The position numbers and the translations under genes were made by a program. This document shows positions 34,961-47,290 of a stretch of DNA of 64,000 nucleotides, piece by piece. Origin of the DNA: Dipteronia dyeriana (lineage: Eukaryota > Streptophyta > Magnoliopsida > Sapindales > Sapindaceae); assembly GCA_032871835.1 (NCBI GenBank), contig CM065295.1:64911687-64975686 (forward strand), read 5' to 3'. Position 1 is the stretch's first letter. Each line of letters begins with the position of its first letter. Under the pieces are notes generated by a model. That model did no database searches and was not told the origin of the DNA. It saw only the letters and a program-made list of their open reading frames with translations.

Positions 34961-37721
34961 ATGGATAGGGTGAGAATAGTCATATCTTACAACGGTCGAT
35001 GAGAGCAATTACCAGACAGAAATCAGAGGTATTTAGGTTCCGATAACCAAGGTTAGTATGTGTCAAAGAATTTGAATTACGACGAACTGGTGTCGATCGT
35101 GCAAACCATTATGAAGTTTGATGAGAACAAATACAGTGCTGAGCTACAGTCTCTATCAATTGTTCCTGGGACTACATGTCGTACATTTATAAGAAACAAT
35201 GACGATGTTCAGTTTATGCTAGGGGAAGATAGGGTGATCCCTCAAGTATGTGTTAGTCTAATCGAGAGGCCACCAGGAGGTGTCATTGGTGAAGATATCC
35301 CTCATCCTGATAACACCCAACAATTTCGATCGTCAGGCAGAAGCAACCAGTTGTTCACAGAAAGAAGTGAGATTGATGGTCGGGAAAACATATGTGTTGT
35401 CCCACCAGAAGTAGCCGCCCATGATAATAGACTGGAACCTCAATTCGACGATGTATTTGGTTGTCATATTGAGATGAATGGTAGAGAGTACAACCACCAA
35501 TACAATGACATCAACACTGAGGAGAATACAACACTGAATGTTGGGGTGAATCATGAGGTGGATAATGAGGGAAATTTAAATTCTGTAGAAAATGTTGAGG
35601 ACAATCAGGATGATGCAGAACCTGTCGAAATGGAAAGACGTGTAAGACATGTACACAGATTTAGTTCCAGTGCACCAGATATAGTTGGGACCTCCGAGGG
35701 GAGGGCAATGTAACTGCAGATGATTCTAATAATGCAAGAACATGGGTTATTCCAGGAGCAGAATCATACTCGTTTGGTATTGGTGGAAGCAGGAACTTGT
35801 TTGAAGATGAACCTACAAGCATGATATATAAATGCCAGTTTTTTACAACGAAAAAGGATTTGAAGAGACTAGTATGTCATTTTGCAATGCGGCAGAACTT
35901 CAAGTGAAAGGTGAAAAGGTCTAATAAGACAACATTACATCTAGTTTGTTTGATGGGAAATTGTATGTGGAAGTTAAGAGCGGTGAGGAGAGATGAATGC
36001 ACTACTTTCAAGTAAGAAGTTTTGTCAACAAACACACTTGTCCGTTAGAGAAAATTCACCGTCGGCACCGATAAGCTAGTGCAGTCACAATTGGAAAAGT
36101 TATTGCACATAGACTTCAACAACAAGATGGTTGACTAATGCGTCCGAAGGACATAATCGCCGACATGAAATCAATGTATGGAATCCAAATCATGTACAGT
36201 AAGGCACACGCCGCCCTCGATTATGCGTTGTCACTGACATATGGAACGCATGAGGAAACCTTCCAACTGCTTCCATCATTTGGTTACGTTTTGGAACAAC
36301 AAAATCCCAACACAATCACTGACTTACAGTGCGACGAAGATGATACATTTCTATACTTCTTCATGTCGATTGGTGCCTAACTTAGAGGATTCCGAACTTG
36401 TATGCGTCCAGTCATTGCCGTTGATGGTATCCATTTGAAGGGACGATTCCGGGGTACAATGTTTGTTGCAACAGCACAAGATGAGAACGAACAGGTATAT
36501 CCAATTGCTTTTGGGTAATGCGACTCAGAAAACAACCTTTCATGGGAATGGTTTTTGGATTGCTTGAAGGGTGTCCTATGTCATATTGATGAGCTAGTTT
36601 TCATTTTCGATAGGCATACAAGCATTGAACCAGGGATTTCTAAAGTGTTCCCTTATGCCACCCATACCATATGTTGCTGGCACTTTGCTGAAAATGTCAA
36701 AAAACGATTTCATATGAAGGATGTTGGCGTAATATTGGACAAAGCAGCCCGCACATACACCGAGTTTGAATATGACCAGCATATGGAAGAGTTAAGAAAC
36801 TTGCACCGGAATGCATATGATTATGTCATTGATGTCGGTCCACACAAGTGGTCCCGTGTACACTGCCCAGAAAGAAGGTATAAAGTGATGACGACTAATG
36901 CTGCAGAATGCATAAACTCATGCCTAAAATTTGCACGCCAACTGCCTATGTTGACTCTGGCTGAGTTCATTAGGAATATGCTGCAACGGTGGTTTCATGA
37001 TCGCTATAGAGCTGCACAAACCATGTGTCATCAGTTGACCGACGCAGCACATCTTGTGCTCTTAAAACGTGTGGAGAAGTGTGGTTATTTGACCGTAAAT
37101 CCAGTCGACTGGAACATTTTTTCTGTCAAGCGGTCTGGAAAACAGTGGACTGTTGACTTAGCTCGGAAGACTTGTACTTGCAACAAATTTCAAATGGATC
37201 AATTTTCATGTTCTCACGCCCTTGCTGCGGCACGGTATATTACTGAAACTTGGACTTCATAACTTTGAAAACCTACTGATCATTTTCTTGGTGAAGCTGA
37301 TCGTTTTCAATGTTTTTTAAAGGGAGCGAAACTTGGACTTCACAACTTTGTGTGCGGACTACTACAAGACACAAACACTTATTAACGCGTACTCGGTTCC
37401 CATTATGCAGGTGGGCCATCTTTCCACTTGGGTTGTGCTATCTGACATTGCTCAGAGGGTGATTTGAATCCAAACTCCAGGAGACAAGCAAGACGCCCGA
37501 GGGCGGGTTGCCATGTCTTGTCTTCGGAGAGGACAACTACACAATCCTGTAGAAGATGTGGACAACCAGGGCATAATTCCAGGAGATGTCCTAATCCACC
37601 GATGATTAATGAAGGTACAAGAAGAGTTGTTCCCGATGAATACCGCCGCAAGTGTAGCATCTGCCGTTCAATTGAACACAACAAACAAACGTGTACTAAC
37701 ATTGACTCTAATAGGGAATGA
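34961..37721 (+). pseudogene. MULE transposase, element A (broken, DDE residues retained)
   Basis: The order of domains is as follows. The N-terminal PB1-like block starts MDRVRIVISYNGR, continues to LIERPPGG, and is followed by an acidic linker. The MuDR DNA-binding block lies near 35840-36120. The DDE domain has D at 36423-36425 (AVDGIHLKGRF), D at 36609-36611 (FDRHTS) and E at 36906-36908 (NAAECINS), with CCWHFAENV between. A SWIM finger CTCNKFQMDQFSCSHA lies near 37170-37220. After an intron (about 37235-37325) come the C-terminal part and the CCHC knuckle CRRCGQPGHNSRRC (near 37550). Damage: TGA 35000-35002 (Trp in B), TAG 35054-35056, a frameshift near 35706, TGA near 35907 (Trp in B), a frameshift near 35996, stops near 36072, 36132 and 36378, TGA at about 36517, and a frame change near 37460. 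It cannot produce transposase, although the catalytic residues are still written in the DNA. Confidence 0.85.
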
Positions 37722-37917
37722 ATGACAATTTTTTGATCACATTGAAAACTTTTGGAAGTGTATCAGATTGTAATAATTTGGAATTGCAATAATTACTTAT
37801 TAATGAATGAATTACTATTAATGAATGAATTAATATTAATGAATGAATAATGAATGAATTAATATTCATGAATTAATTACATGTCTGTGTACAACTAAAA
37901 TGGTAATATACAAAAAA
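37722..37917. other. Convergent 3' gap of element A
   Basis: This is the 196 bp between the transposase stop and the Ulp1-gene stop. It holds five copies of an aatgaatgaatt-type microrepeat (37800-37880). The gap in element B is 199 bp with a different microrepeat, so the spacing is conserved. Confidence 0.7.
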
Positions 37918-39221
37918 TCACTTGGCGGGCCTGGAGTTAGAAAAAATCTCCACAGCTATTTTTTCCCGAATCATCCTCATATCGTCCTCTGACCAATCAA
38001 AAGGCCTTCGGTTCGCCACTATGTACTCGATAATTCTCAAAGTATGGGGACCACAGTTACCTCTACAATTCGGGACATAAAACACCATTAGAAATCGTTT
38101 ATAAAGAATACCTAAACACGTGAATGAAATAGAATGTCTTACGATTTCTTTTGTTGGGGGACTGTAGAAGCATGCACCAGGCTGACCGAGAAGGGCTTAT
38201 TTTCCCTAGTGAACGCCCGACGACCAGGTCGCCGTGCTGTGTGGAACCCTGCGTCACTCAACATGGAGGGTAAAAACCACAGTAATGGCCGGACCTGCTG
38301 GTGCCTGATCTGATGAGGGACTTCCTGTCTCCAGGGGTCATAAATGTCAATCTTCCCGCCACAAAGGTCGACGCTCACCACCAGCCAATGTTGGGCCCCA
38401 ACGTTGCACGGAATTAGCACCTGTAATAGTTTGCATGCCGTGTTAGCTGAGGATATACTTACCAACAGGGCATGAGAAAGACAGTATATGTTGTAGGTCT
38501 CCACCCTGTGTACATCAGCGCCCTTTTCCTGCCGGTGTCGCTCGAACCCGTCTCTTCGCCCGTCAAGCGCATGCTTGAATGAGTGAATAGAATGCTTGTA
38601 CACGTAGGCACCTCACGGGAACTCGTCGAACGCATCGAGGTCCTCAACCAGCCGAAACTGGCAAACTGGAATCTTGAATCTCTCATCCACCCCCTTAAGT
38701 ATCCAATTCAGCATATATAAGAGGCAGAGCTTAACAGCATCATACGCCTGTCCGAAATCTGTGCTGGTGACAACACCCATAATCTGCTCCAGCCACACCT
38801 CCTCAGCTCCAGGAAAGTACCGCTCATGTATGCCATTCTCCACTGCTACATACATTGTGGTCTCTGGTACAACTCCAAACCGCAGTCCGGTGATCAGGCA
38901 AAATTCCACCTTCGAAAACCTCACCGACTGGGTTCCTAACATGAAATGCATCTCATCTGTGGGGCTGTTATGATGGAGCTCCCTCAAAAGCAACCGATGG
39001 ATAATACCACCAGAAAACTTCATCTCCCTATGCATCGTCAGGAAATGCCCGAAACATGACTCTATGAACCGCCGACGGTCTTCATCTATAAATTCTACAG
39101 GGACACGGTTCAACGCGTCGTCTATATGGGCGAGGGCATCAACATTGTTGTGTCGTGTCAATTTGCCCTCGTACCAGTATCCTTCTAGAGTTTTAAGTGA
39201 ATCCCTCAACCTAATTCTCAT
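37918..39221 (-). pseudogene. DUF1985-Ulp1 cysteine protease gene, element A (internally deleted)
   Basis: The exons on the - strand are 39221-38463, 38420-38143 and 38062-37918 (phases agree). Exon 1 is a DUF1985 domain (FGHFLTMHREMKFSGG, FCLITGLRFG, AVENGIHERYFPG, YAYDAVKLCLLYMLNW-like segment). Exon 2 holds the Ulp1/C48 core with catalytic His in AQHWLVV and Asp in IDIYDPW. Exon 3 supplies the catalytic Cys in GNCGPHTLR. Ulp1 proteases remove SUMO-type modifiers; the role in MULEs is unknown. The one clear lesion is TGA at 38613-38615, where B has Trp (FPWGA). The first intron is only 42 bp, and the exons found between DUF1985 and Ulp1 in B are missing, so A is a deletion derivative. The start is ATG 39221, just after a tgcag acceptor and in the frame conserved with B. 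Confidence 0.8.
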
Positions 39222-40211
39222 CTGCAATGTAACAGGAATACAACATCATTAAATAGAATTTTATAAAAAAGCTCGATCCCTTTCAAAAAAGTTCGATTGA
39301 TTTATAAAAATGCTCGATTCCTTTTCAAAAAGGCTCAATCCCTTTCAAAACACCCCGATCCCTTTACAAAAAAGCTCGATCCCTTTTCAAAAAGGCTCGA
39401 TCCCTTTCAAAAAGGCTCGATCCCTTTCAAAAAGGCTCGATCCCTTTAAAAAAAGCTCGATCCCTTTCATAAAAGCTCCATCACTTTTAAAAAAAGCTCG
39501 ATCCCTTTTAAAAAAGGCTTGATCCCTTTCAAAAAGGCTCGATCCCTTTCAAAAAGGCTCGATCCCTTTCATAAAAGCTCCATCACTTTTAAAAAAAACT
39601 CGATCCCTTTTAAAATAAGCTCGATCCCTTTTTAAAAAGGCTCGATCTCTTTTAAAATAAGCTAGATCCCTTTTTAGAAAAGCTCGATCCCTTTTAAAAA
39701 AGGCTCGATCCCTTTTCAAAAAAGCTCGATCCTTTTCAAATAGGCTCGATCCAATTCAAAAACAGCTCGAACCTATTCAAAAAATCTCGATCCCTTTTAA
39801 AAATGGCTCGATCCCTTTCAAATACGCTCGATCTAATTCTAAATCAGCTCGAACCTATTCAAAAAAGCTCGAAACCTATTCAAAAAAGCTCGATCCTTTT
39901 CAAAATGGCTCGATTCTTTTTTAAAAAAGCTCGATTCCTTTTCCAAAAACCTCGATCTACCAAAACCTAATTTTCACGAAAAAAATAGCTTGACTAATCA
40001 AATAAGCTCGATTTTCTTGAAAAAAGTCTCGAAAACCCAGATTTCATCTTCATCAACTGATATTCAACCAAATTACAAACCCTAACCTAAACCACAATCA
40101 TTCTCACATCTCTTTTTTTAACGGTTTCTACAATTCCTATCAACAAAACTCAATTTTAACATGTAATGCAAGTCAACAACAAAAAAAACGAGGAAAAATA
40201 ACCAATTTTAC
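39222..40211 (-). other. Predicted 5'-leader intron of the Ulp1 gene, element A
   Basis: On the - strand the donor is caaag/gtaaaa (40212/40211) and the acceptor is acattgcag (39222). The intron is almost filled by array A-right. The upstream exon would contain MGTTAIDK, but its phase does not join the next exon, so it may be an untranslated leader with a short upstream ORF. Confidence 0.45.
39262..40035 (+). repeat. Minisatellite array A-right (unit about 20 bp, core GCTCGATCC)
   Basis: Roughly 37 units of the form aaaaaggctcgatcccttttc. Homogeneity is highest in 39360-39720 and falls towards the outer end. It has the same orientation on the + strand as array A-left, although the gene it lies in is on the - strand. 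Confidence 0.93.
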
Positions 40212-40436
40212 CTTTGTCAATCGCAGTTGTTCCCATCACTTCACCGTCGATTAGTTTCCCGTCGGTTTGATTGTTGCTTCTCTCTGACTTTGAAAACGAC
40301 AACTACCGGAACTGTTAAAATATTTCGGGATATTTTTGTCTCAAAGATTCTTTTGGTGCCTTTTAAACATACATTAGTAAAGTGGTGATATTTGCACAAC
40401 ACACCCCTAAAATAGTGCAAATAATTTTTTGACCCC

Positions 40437-41007
40437 ATATATATATGTAAATTAGTAAAAATAATGTCGAATTTGGGAGTATCTCATCTATATATATGAT
40501 ATCGTGGTGTTTATGACACATGTAAAATGTATATAGTTTATATATATATATATATATATTTAGTAGATAAAGTGAAAAAAATTCACTTTTCATAACCGGT
40601 GATTTTAAGAGTCCATTTAAAAAACTCTAACAAAATAATTTAATGACACACATTAAGTATCATTAAGTGTTAAGTGGAAAATTAAACAGACCCTTATTTT
40701 TGTGAGTGTATTTGAAGGATATTTTTGTCAGATCTACATTTTAGATACTAGTAAAACTTAAGTTATTTAATTAGTGATAGTCTTAAAACACACTATTTAA
40801 AAAGTGCTATTAAATTTTTGAATCATATCGTAGCGTTTTGCTAGTTTAATCAAAAAGTCTAACCACTCTTCACTCTATACTCTCGTATCAATAAGGTCGT
40901 GGGTTTAAGTCATATATTTCTCATTAAACTCTTAAATTTGTAGTTTAAGAAAGACAATTGTCAGAGTCCATTTGGTATTGTTGGAAAAAAAAATCCGTTT
41001 GGTATTT
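40437..41007. other. Spacer between element A and the next composite element
   Basis: AT-rich. A tRNA-box-B-like word (tcgtgggtttaagtc, near 40900) hints at a SINE scrap (40860-40930). No gene is seen. Confidence 0.4.
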
Positions 41008-41269
41008 TTTATTGGGGAGTGGCTGCTGTGCAGTTGGCTGCACCATATAGCCATGAATAGTGGCAACAATAATATTAAAAAAAATTACGGGACAGCCGGT
41101 TGTCACCAATTTTTTTTTTTTTTTTGTTATAAAAAAATTCTCCAACTCCTTTAAATTTATGTTTAAAAATTTTAAAAATTAAAATAAGACCTAAATAAAA
41201 AAGTTAATATAATTAAACATTATATTTAATTAAAATAAATAATTTTTTTTATTTTCTATAATTTCAAAA

Positions 41270-43085
41270 TTTTCACTTGTAACCATTTTGACGGTGATGG
41301 TAACCATTTTTACGGTGATGGTAACCATTTTCACGACTACAGTAATCATTTTACGGTTTGGGTAACCACTTTTAAATTTTTGATATTTTCACTTGTAACC
41401 ATTTTCACGGCGATGGTAACCCATTTTAACGGCGATGATAACCATTTTAACAGCTCCAGTAACCATTTTACGTATTTGGTAACTACTTTTTTATTTTTAA
41501 AATTTTGACTTGTAACCATTTTCACGGCATTAGTAACCACTTTCACGGATTTGGTAACCATTTAAACGGTATTGGTAACCATTTTTTATATTTTAATAGT
41601 TTGACTTGTAACCATTTTCACGGTAATGGTAACAATTTCAAGGCTCTAATAACCATTTTATGGCTCTGGTAACCAATTTTTAATTTTTTAAATTTTGAAT
41701 TGTAACAATTTTAACGTCATTGGTAATCATTTTTACGGCTTCAGTAACCATTTTACAACTTTAGTAACCACTTTTAAATTTTTGATTTTTAACTTGTAAC
41801 CATTTTCACGGTGATGATAATTATGTTAACGGGTCCAGTAACCATTTTACGGCTTTGGTAACTACTTTTTGATTTTTTGAAATTTTAACTTGTAACAATT
41901 TTTACGGCACCAGTAACCATTTGTACGGCATTGGTAACCACTTATTATTTTTTTAATATTTTGACTTGTAACCATTTTCACGATGATGGTAACCATTTTT
42001 ATGGCACCAGTAACCATTTTACAGCTCTGGTAACCACTTTTTAATTAATGAAATTTTGATTTGTAACCATTTTCACGGTTAATGTAACTATTTTCACGGC
42101 TCAAGTAACTATTTTACTGCTCTGGTAACAACTTTTTAATATTTGAAATTTTGACTTGTAACCATTTTCATGATGATGGTAACCAATGTCCCGGCACTAG
42201 TAACCATTTATTCGGGTTTGGTAGCCATTTTATATTTTATAATATATTGACTTGTAACCATTTTCACGACGAATGTAATCATCTTCACGACCACAATCAC
42301 CATTTTACAGCAATGGTAACCACTTTATAATTTTTAAAAATTTTGACTTGTAACCATTTTTATGATGATGGTAACCATTTACACGGCTCTAGTAACTAGT
42401 TTACGGCTTTGATAATCGCTTTTTAATTTTTGAACTTTTGACTTGTTACCATTTTCACGGCTATGGTAACCGTTTTCATGGTTCTAGTAACTATTTTACG
42501 CTTCTGATAACAACTTTTTAATATTTGAAACCACTGTCACGGAACTAGTAACCATTTACTCGGGTTTGGTAACCATTTTATATTTTATAATATATTGACT
42601 TGTAATCATTTTCATGGCTCAGGTAACCATATTCACGGCCCCAGTAACCATTTTACGGCAATGGTAACCACTTTATAATTTTTTAAATTTTGACTTGTAA
42701 CTATTTTCACGATGATGGTAATCATTTCAACGGTTCCAGTCACCAGTTTACGGCTTTGGTAACCACTTTTGAACTTTTAAACTTTTAAACTTTTGACTTG
42801 TAACCATTTTCACGGCTACGGTAACTATTTTCACTACTCCGGTTATCATTTTATGGCATGGTAACCACATTTTAATTTGAAAATTTTGGACTTATAACTA
42901 TTTTCACGCCATTGGTAACTACTTTCACGGCTTGGGTAACCACTTTTTAATTTTTAAAATTTTGACTTGTAACCTCTTTACAGTATTGATAACCACTTTT
43001 ACGGCTTCAGTAACCATTTATACACCTTTGATAACCATTTTTTTTTTAATATTTTGACTTTTAACTATTTCACGGCAATTGTTAT
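41270..43085. repeat. Nested minisatellite (unit about 95 bp, GTAACC sub-units)
   Basis: About 19 higher-order units begin with the phrase gacttgtaaccattttcacgg and average 95 bp (range about 77-165). Each contains three or four sub-units of about 21 bp of the type ggtaaccattttcacggctt, then an AT spacer (cttttaatttttgaaatttt). On the - strand the 21-bp sub-unit reads as a VVTxAVKM-like heptad in one frame. This is probably a by-product of repetition. One isolated copy lies at 43605-43640. Confidence 0.92.
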
Positions 43086-44104
43086 TTAAGAATGATATTA
43101 GGCATATGGAAACGATTCCTTCTCTATAAGTAAGTTTGAAGTTTTTTTTTTTATTTTTTATAATGATATCATGTTGGCTTTGTATTGAAGCAACCTGTTT
43201 TTTATATTTTTCATATCAATTATTGTTTCATGGGTTTTTCAAAATTTGTAACTACTTATACTATCGTGGTAATTTTATTTTTTTCTGACATTAATCAATT
43301 TCCTTCGTAGCATTGAAATTTTTTTATGTTTGAAAAGACCATAATAATAATAATAATAATAATAAACTATCGTAATCTCAATACATAAGAGAAATTATAT
43401 TTGCTTTTATTCATAGAATTACTATATAATCTAATTAAATTTTAAAAGGTTGTAAATAAGCTGTATCCGTTGTGTTCAACTATTAATCAATTGTGAATTT
43501 AATTTTATAACGATTGGATACTCTAATTACTCTATTGTCATGAAAGCATTCTTGATTACATTCATTCTTATATGATTTTGATAACTTTTTTTTTATTTTT
43601 TATAATTTGACTTGTAACCATTTTCACGGAAAAAGTAACCACTTTGTAACTAATTATACTATCGTGGTAAGTAAATTGTTTTTTTTTTCTTACACTAATA
43701 CATTATACATTGTTGGTAACAATTTGAAGCATTAATTTGGTAATCACCAAAAATCATTTACTTAAGCCTGCAATAAATAATTACGATTGATTGCATGCTT
43801 ATTCTTATAGTGAAACATTAGTTCCAAAGAACCCAATTTCTTTAAATGAATAAGATAAAACTAAATTGAATTATTGTTAGTCTGATGGTTGGGCCTAGTT
43901 AACTATGTTGCAGGAGGTTGGCTGTTTTCATTCAATTGGCTTTACTTCTCTCTAACAACTCTACCCACCTCTTAACTGTTAACACCACCGAACAAAAATC
44001 ATACAACCCATGTTAACATTATGGCGTTCCAGGTGCTTTTGTTTTGGCTTCTTTGAAGATTGAATCGGCTTGCGCTGGAAGCATGTACATTGGTCACACA
44101 TGTT

Positions 44105-44395
44105 AAGAATGTTGCTTAAACATCAATAGCTGAAGAAGTTTAAATGTTGCGTTTTCCTCTGCCTTCAACATTTAGGTGCTGCTCAAACATCAGAAATTGA
44201 AGCCATATTTGCTGTTGCGTTTTCCTTCCTTCTTTAATAATTAGGAGTTGCTCAAACATCACAATTTCAAGGTAACAATAGCTGTTACGTTTCCCTTCCA
44301 TCTTGAACAATTAACAGCTGCTCAAACATCACAATTTCAAGGTAACAATAGCTGTTGCGTTTTCCTTCCTTCTTGAACAATTAGCATCTGCTTAT
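44105..44395. repeat. Tandem repeat of about 85 bp, three to four copies
   Basis: Units contain gctgctcaaacatcac, aatttcaaggtaacaatagctgtt, gcgttttccttcc and ttgaacaatta. The last two complete units are nearly identical; the first is more divergent. No coding. Confidence 0.8.
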
Positions 44396-44686
44396 TCCTT
44401 TGCCTTCAACATTTACATTGATGTGTTTCCCTTTGTCTTCCACATTTAGGTTCTGCTTATTCCTTTGTCTTCAACATTTTGTCATTAAACATATGTATTG
44501 GAAATTCTGTTATCTTCTCTGTACAGTCATGAGAGGTTGTACAAAGTCATTTATAGTGACTCTTCATTATATCAAACTTATGTGGATTGTAAATATGGTA
44601 AAATTTATATGGACTCTATACTGAGGTAAACACGATTCCGTTCATAAGGCACCAATGCAAAGCAGAAGGAATTCATGTAAACTTAC

Positions 44687-44817
44687 TGAAAAATTATCCA
44701 AGCCATATTACCAAGCTTCAACTTTGAGCCAGTTATCGATTGAGTGCCACCTTTATCAGAGACGGTTTCCTCACCAACGATCTTTCTCCTCTTACGGATT
44801 GCATGCACCATTTTAAA
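44687..44817 (-). other. Exon-like fragment, Lys/Arg-rich (function unknown)
   Basis: On the - strand a ttattgtag acceptor, an open 43-codon stretch (FKMVHAIRKRRKIVGEE..., ending KLGNMAWIIF) and a gtaagttt donor form a clean exon-like unit. The RKRRK run could be a nuclear localisation signal. I do not recognise the family. It could belong to the same captured gene as the DEK-like exon at 48749-48854, or be chance. Confidence 0.35.
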
Positions 44818-44829
44818 CTACAATAATTA

Positions 44830-46790
44830 GTTGAAAACAATAAGCATAAATGGAACGAAGTCTATATTATCAAGTTACAATCACAAATAATTCTATACTG
44901 CATCTAATGCAGAATACATGGAACGAAGTCCTAAGTTGTTACTTGTTACTTCTTAATGTAGACTAAAAAATTCGAGGATGTAATAACTTCTTCAATTTGC
45001 ATGGACCAAGTGCAATCCAATAGCTATAAGTCATTCATAGAACAAACATGTAAAGACTACAACTATTTTATATATTTGATATCATTTAAATACAGTACTG
45101 GTATAAAAAAACATGCATGGACACACGTATATACAATTGCAGCGTTGTATGCCTTACATGGTAAAAACCACTATTACTTATAATTTTCATTAGGCGTTGT
45201 GACATGCATATGATTCAAACCAATAAGAGGCTGCCACATGCCAACCTCCTTCATATGAAATAAAAAAACCGTGCGAAACCAATATCGAATCGGAACCCGT
45301 TGGTTACAAAACAATAAACAAAATCGAAACCGTCAAACCAACGGGTCGAAAACCGACCATGACCATGTAGGCCAGTTTTGGTTACGGTTTCCATAATGTC
45401 GGAACAGGAACCGGAATCGATGATTTCATACCAGAAATAAATCGTGGACACCTAAAAGAATAACTATTAAATACGGTGGGTCACTAATAGATATAGACAT
45501 CTGATCAATCACCCAAAAAATGCATCCCTTTCATCTTCTTAATTTTCCTCAAGATAATTAACTAGTCTCTCTATAAAGGCCTCTAAAAGGTCTAATAAAA
45601 CTAGGACACTTTCCTTACATCTTCTCCCCAACTACCAACCATAGTATGTCCAACATTCCACATTATTATTTCATTGCCAAACAGATATCACTACTACTAC
45701 TTTGCCATTTTTTCTTCGTGTCTTTACAGAAGACAATGCACATGGAGGAATGCCAATAGTGTACACAAGATGTTCTTTGTTCTTCTCTCTTCTCAATTAC
45801 AAAACTAAGTAAAATAAAATAATAATAATAATAATTTGGACACTCATACACATCTAAGTGGCCTAGCACAACACAAGCCTAGTCATTCTAGAGCCTCTAT
45901 TGCTGATTATTATATATTTTATTGACACTTTATGTGATAAACATGGAACAATAATAATGGTACATATGTTTATTGTAAGTTAGTTACAACAGCTAACTCT
46001 TCTACATTGGCATTGTGGTACATACTCTATAGATGCTTTGTAAAAACACTAGGCTGCTAAGTTGGTGAGCTCTCTCTTAAGTGGGACTCATTACCCCAAT
46101 AAAGGACACACACCACACTCTTCTTCAAAGGCCTAACCCTCTCCTTGCCTTCCTTGGGCATGCAAACTATGGGCTGGTTGTATGAACTATGATGTCTAAG
46201 GTAGGTAACTGTCAATTTAGCACGATTAGTTGCTTTAGGGACCATAATTTTTCCAAAACAACATCATACATACCGTGAACTTTTTATGAATGTATAAAGT
46301 AAGAAATTCTCTTTTAAATGGATATACGTTGCTTAAATTTCGAGAAACAATCATCATACTCAAATCAAGAAACTGACTTATATCAACACAAAAAATCTGA
46401 TAGAAAATGACTTATCCACAGATCCACTATATATTAATGCACTTCGTACACTTACAAAAATGGACTACCAAGTACCAACTATCATCACTATTGTAAAAAA
46501 AATAAAAATATATCATGTCTTCTGAAGTTTGAATTAATTAATACTGATTATTGCTATGCATTCACACAAAATTTCAATTATTGCATACATTTCCTCAACA
46601 ATAAAAAACCTCTTAGAAATGAATAATTTCCTTTCTTGATTCTGTTATGTTGCACAAATAAATTTGCCATTGAAACCATTATGGTAACCAAATGCTAAAG
46701 ATTAACTTCTTATCAGTTCAAGAGTTAACTAAATTACATACTGGAAAATCAACAACAACAATACTACAATCTAAATACTCTAATTCTATG
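44830..46790. other. Non-coding interior of the composite element
   Basis: A patch at 45270-45430 is rich in aaaccg and accgtc words like those at hAT-type edges. A short - strand open frame (46057-46245) is not recognisable. Otherwise nothing is seen. Confidence 0.35.
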
Positions 46791-46799
46791 AATAAAAAT

Positions 46800-47290
46800 A
46801 TCGACAAACCTATCCAATTACCAAATAATGTTATAAATAATCAATTCACACAAACAACCAAACAACCAAACAACCAAGCAACCTCTGCTAAAATGGAAAC
46901 AAATAAATAAATACGGGACTATAAATTAAGCAATAAAACCAACACCACAACGCATTCTCAACCACTCGGAAGGTTTAGATTCGATTTTAAACCAAAGAAA
47001 AAAAAATATGAAAATTAGATTATAACAAAAAAAAAGCCAGAATATGGAAACAAATTACCAATTCAGAACTCGCAAGAATGAAACTGATGGTGGTGGCGTT
47101 GCAGTTGGCCACGACGGAGGTATCCAGACGGCTGAGGTGGCGACAAAATGGAAGTGATAGTCCTGGCTTGACAACTGGAACTCAGAACTGACAATGGAAG
47201 TCATGATGCCGAATGACAATAGAAGTCACGATGTTGATCTGCAAGCGAGGTAGTGATCTGTCGACAGTGGCGATGGAAAAATTCTGATTA
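46800..47290. repeat. Direct duplication, copy 1 (about 0.5 kb)
   Basis: The stretch running from the aataatcaattcacacaaac segment to gatctgtcgacagtggcg recurs in direct orientation at 49080-49560, roughly 85% identical by eye. Copy 1 contains an (AACAACC)n run at 46850-46880. Read on the - strand, both copies look like the end of a first exon followed by a gtaatttg donor. Confidence 0.8.

Larger units (their letters stand above)
33795..40436 (+). mobile_element. MULE element A, Ulp1-carrying family, about 6.6 kb, both ends visible
   Basis: The left terminal region (33795-33900) matches the reverse complement of the right terminal region (about 40345-40436) over roughly 90 bp. The best block is gtttaaaagacacc on the left against ggtgccttttaaac on the right. 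Both ends abut TA repeats (33768-33793 and 40437-40446), so the target site was probably a TA microsatellite and an exact 9-bp duplication cannot be told apart. Inside, in order: leader exon, array 1 in an intron, + strand transposase gene, a 196-bp 3' gap, a - strand DUF1985-Ulp1 gene, and array 2 in its leader intron. Both genes are broken. Ulp1-carrying MULEs are known (Kaonashi type in Arabidopsis, CUMULE in melon). Confidence 0.75.

Noticed and set aside
36555..37262. A free-standing 235-residue gene
   Set aside because: It is the open middle of transposase A (DDE second half to SWIM), with matching sequence on both sides interrupted by stops.
41346..41561. A - strand open frame with VVTxxVK heptads in the GTAACC minisatellite
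   Set aside because: It follows from a 21-bp sub-unit; neighbouring units break the frame and there is no start context.
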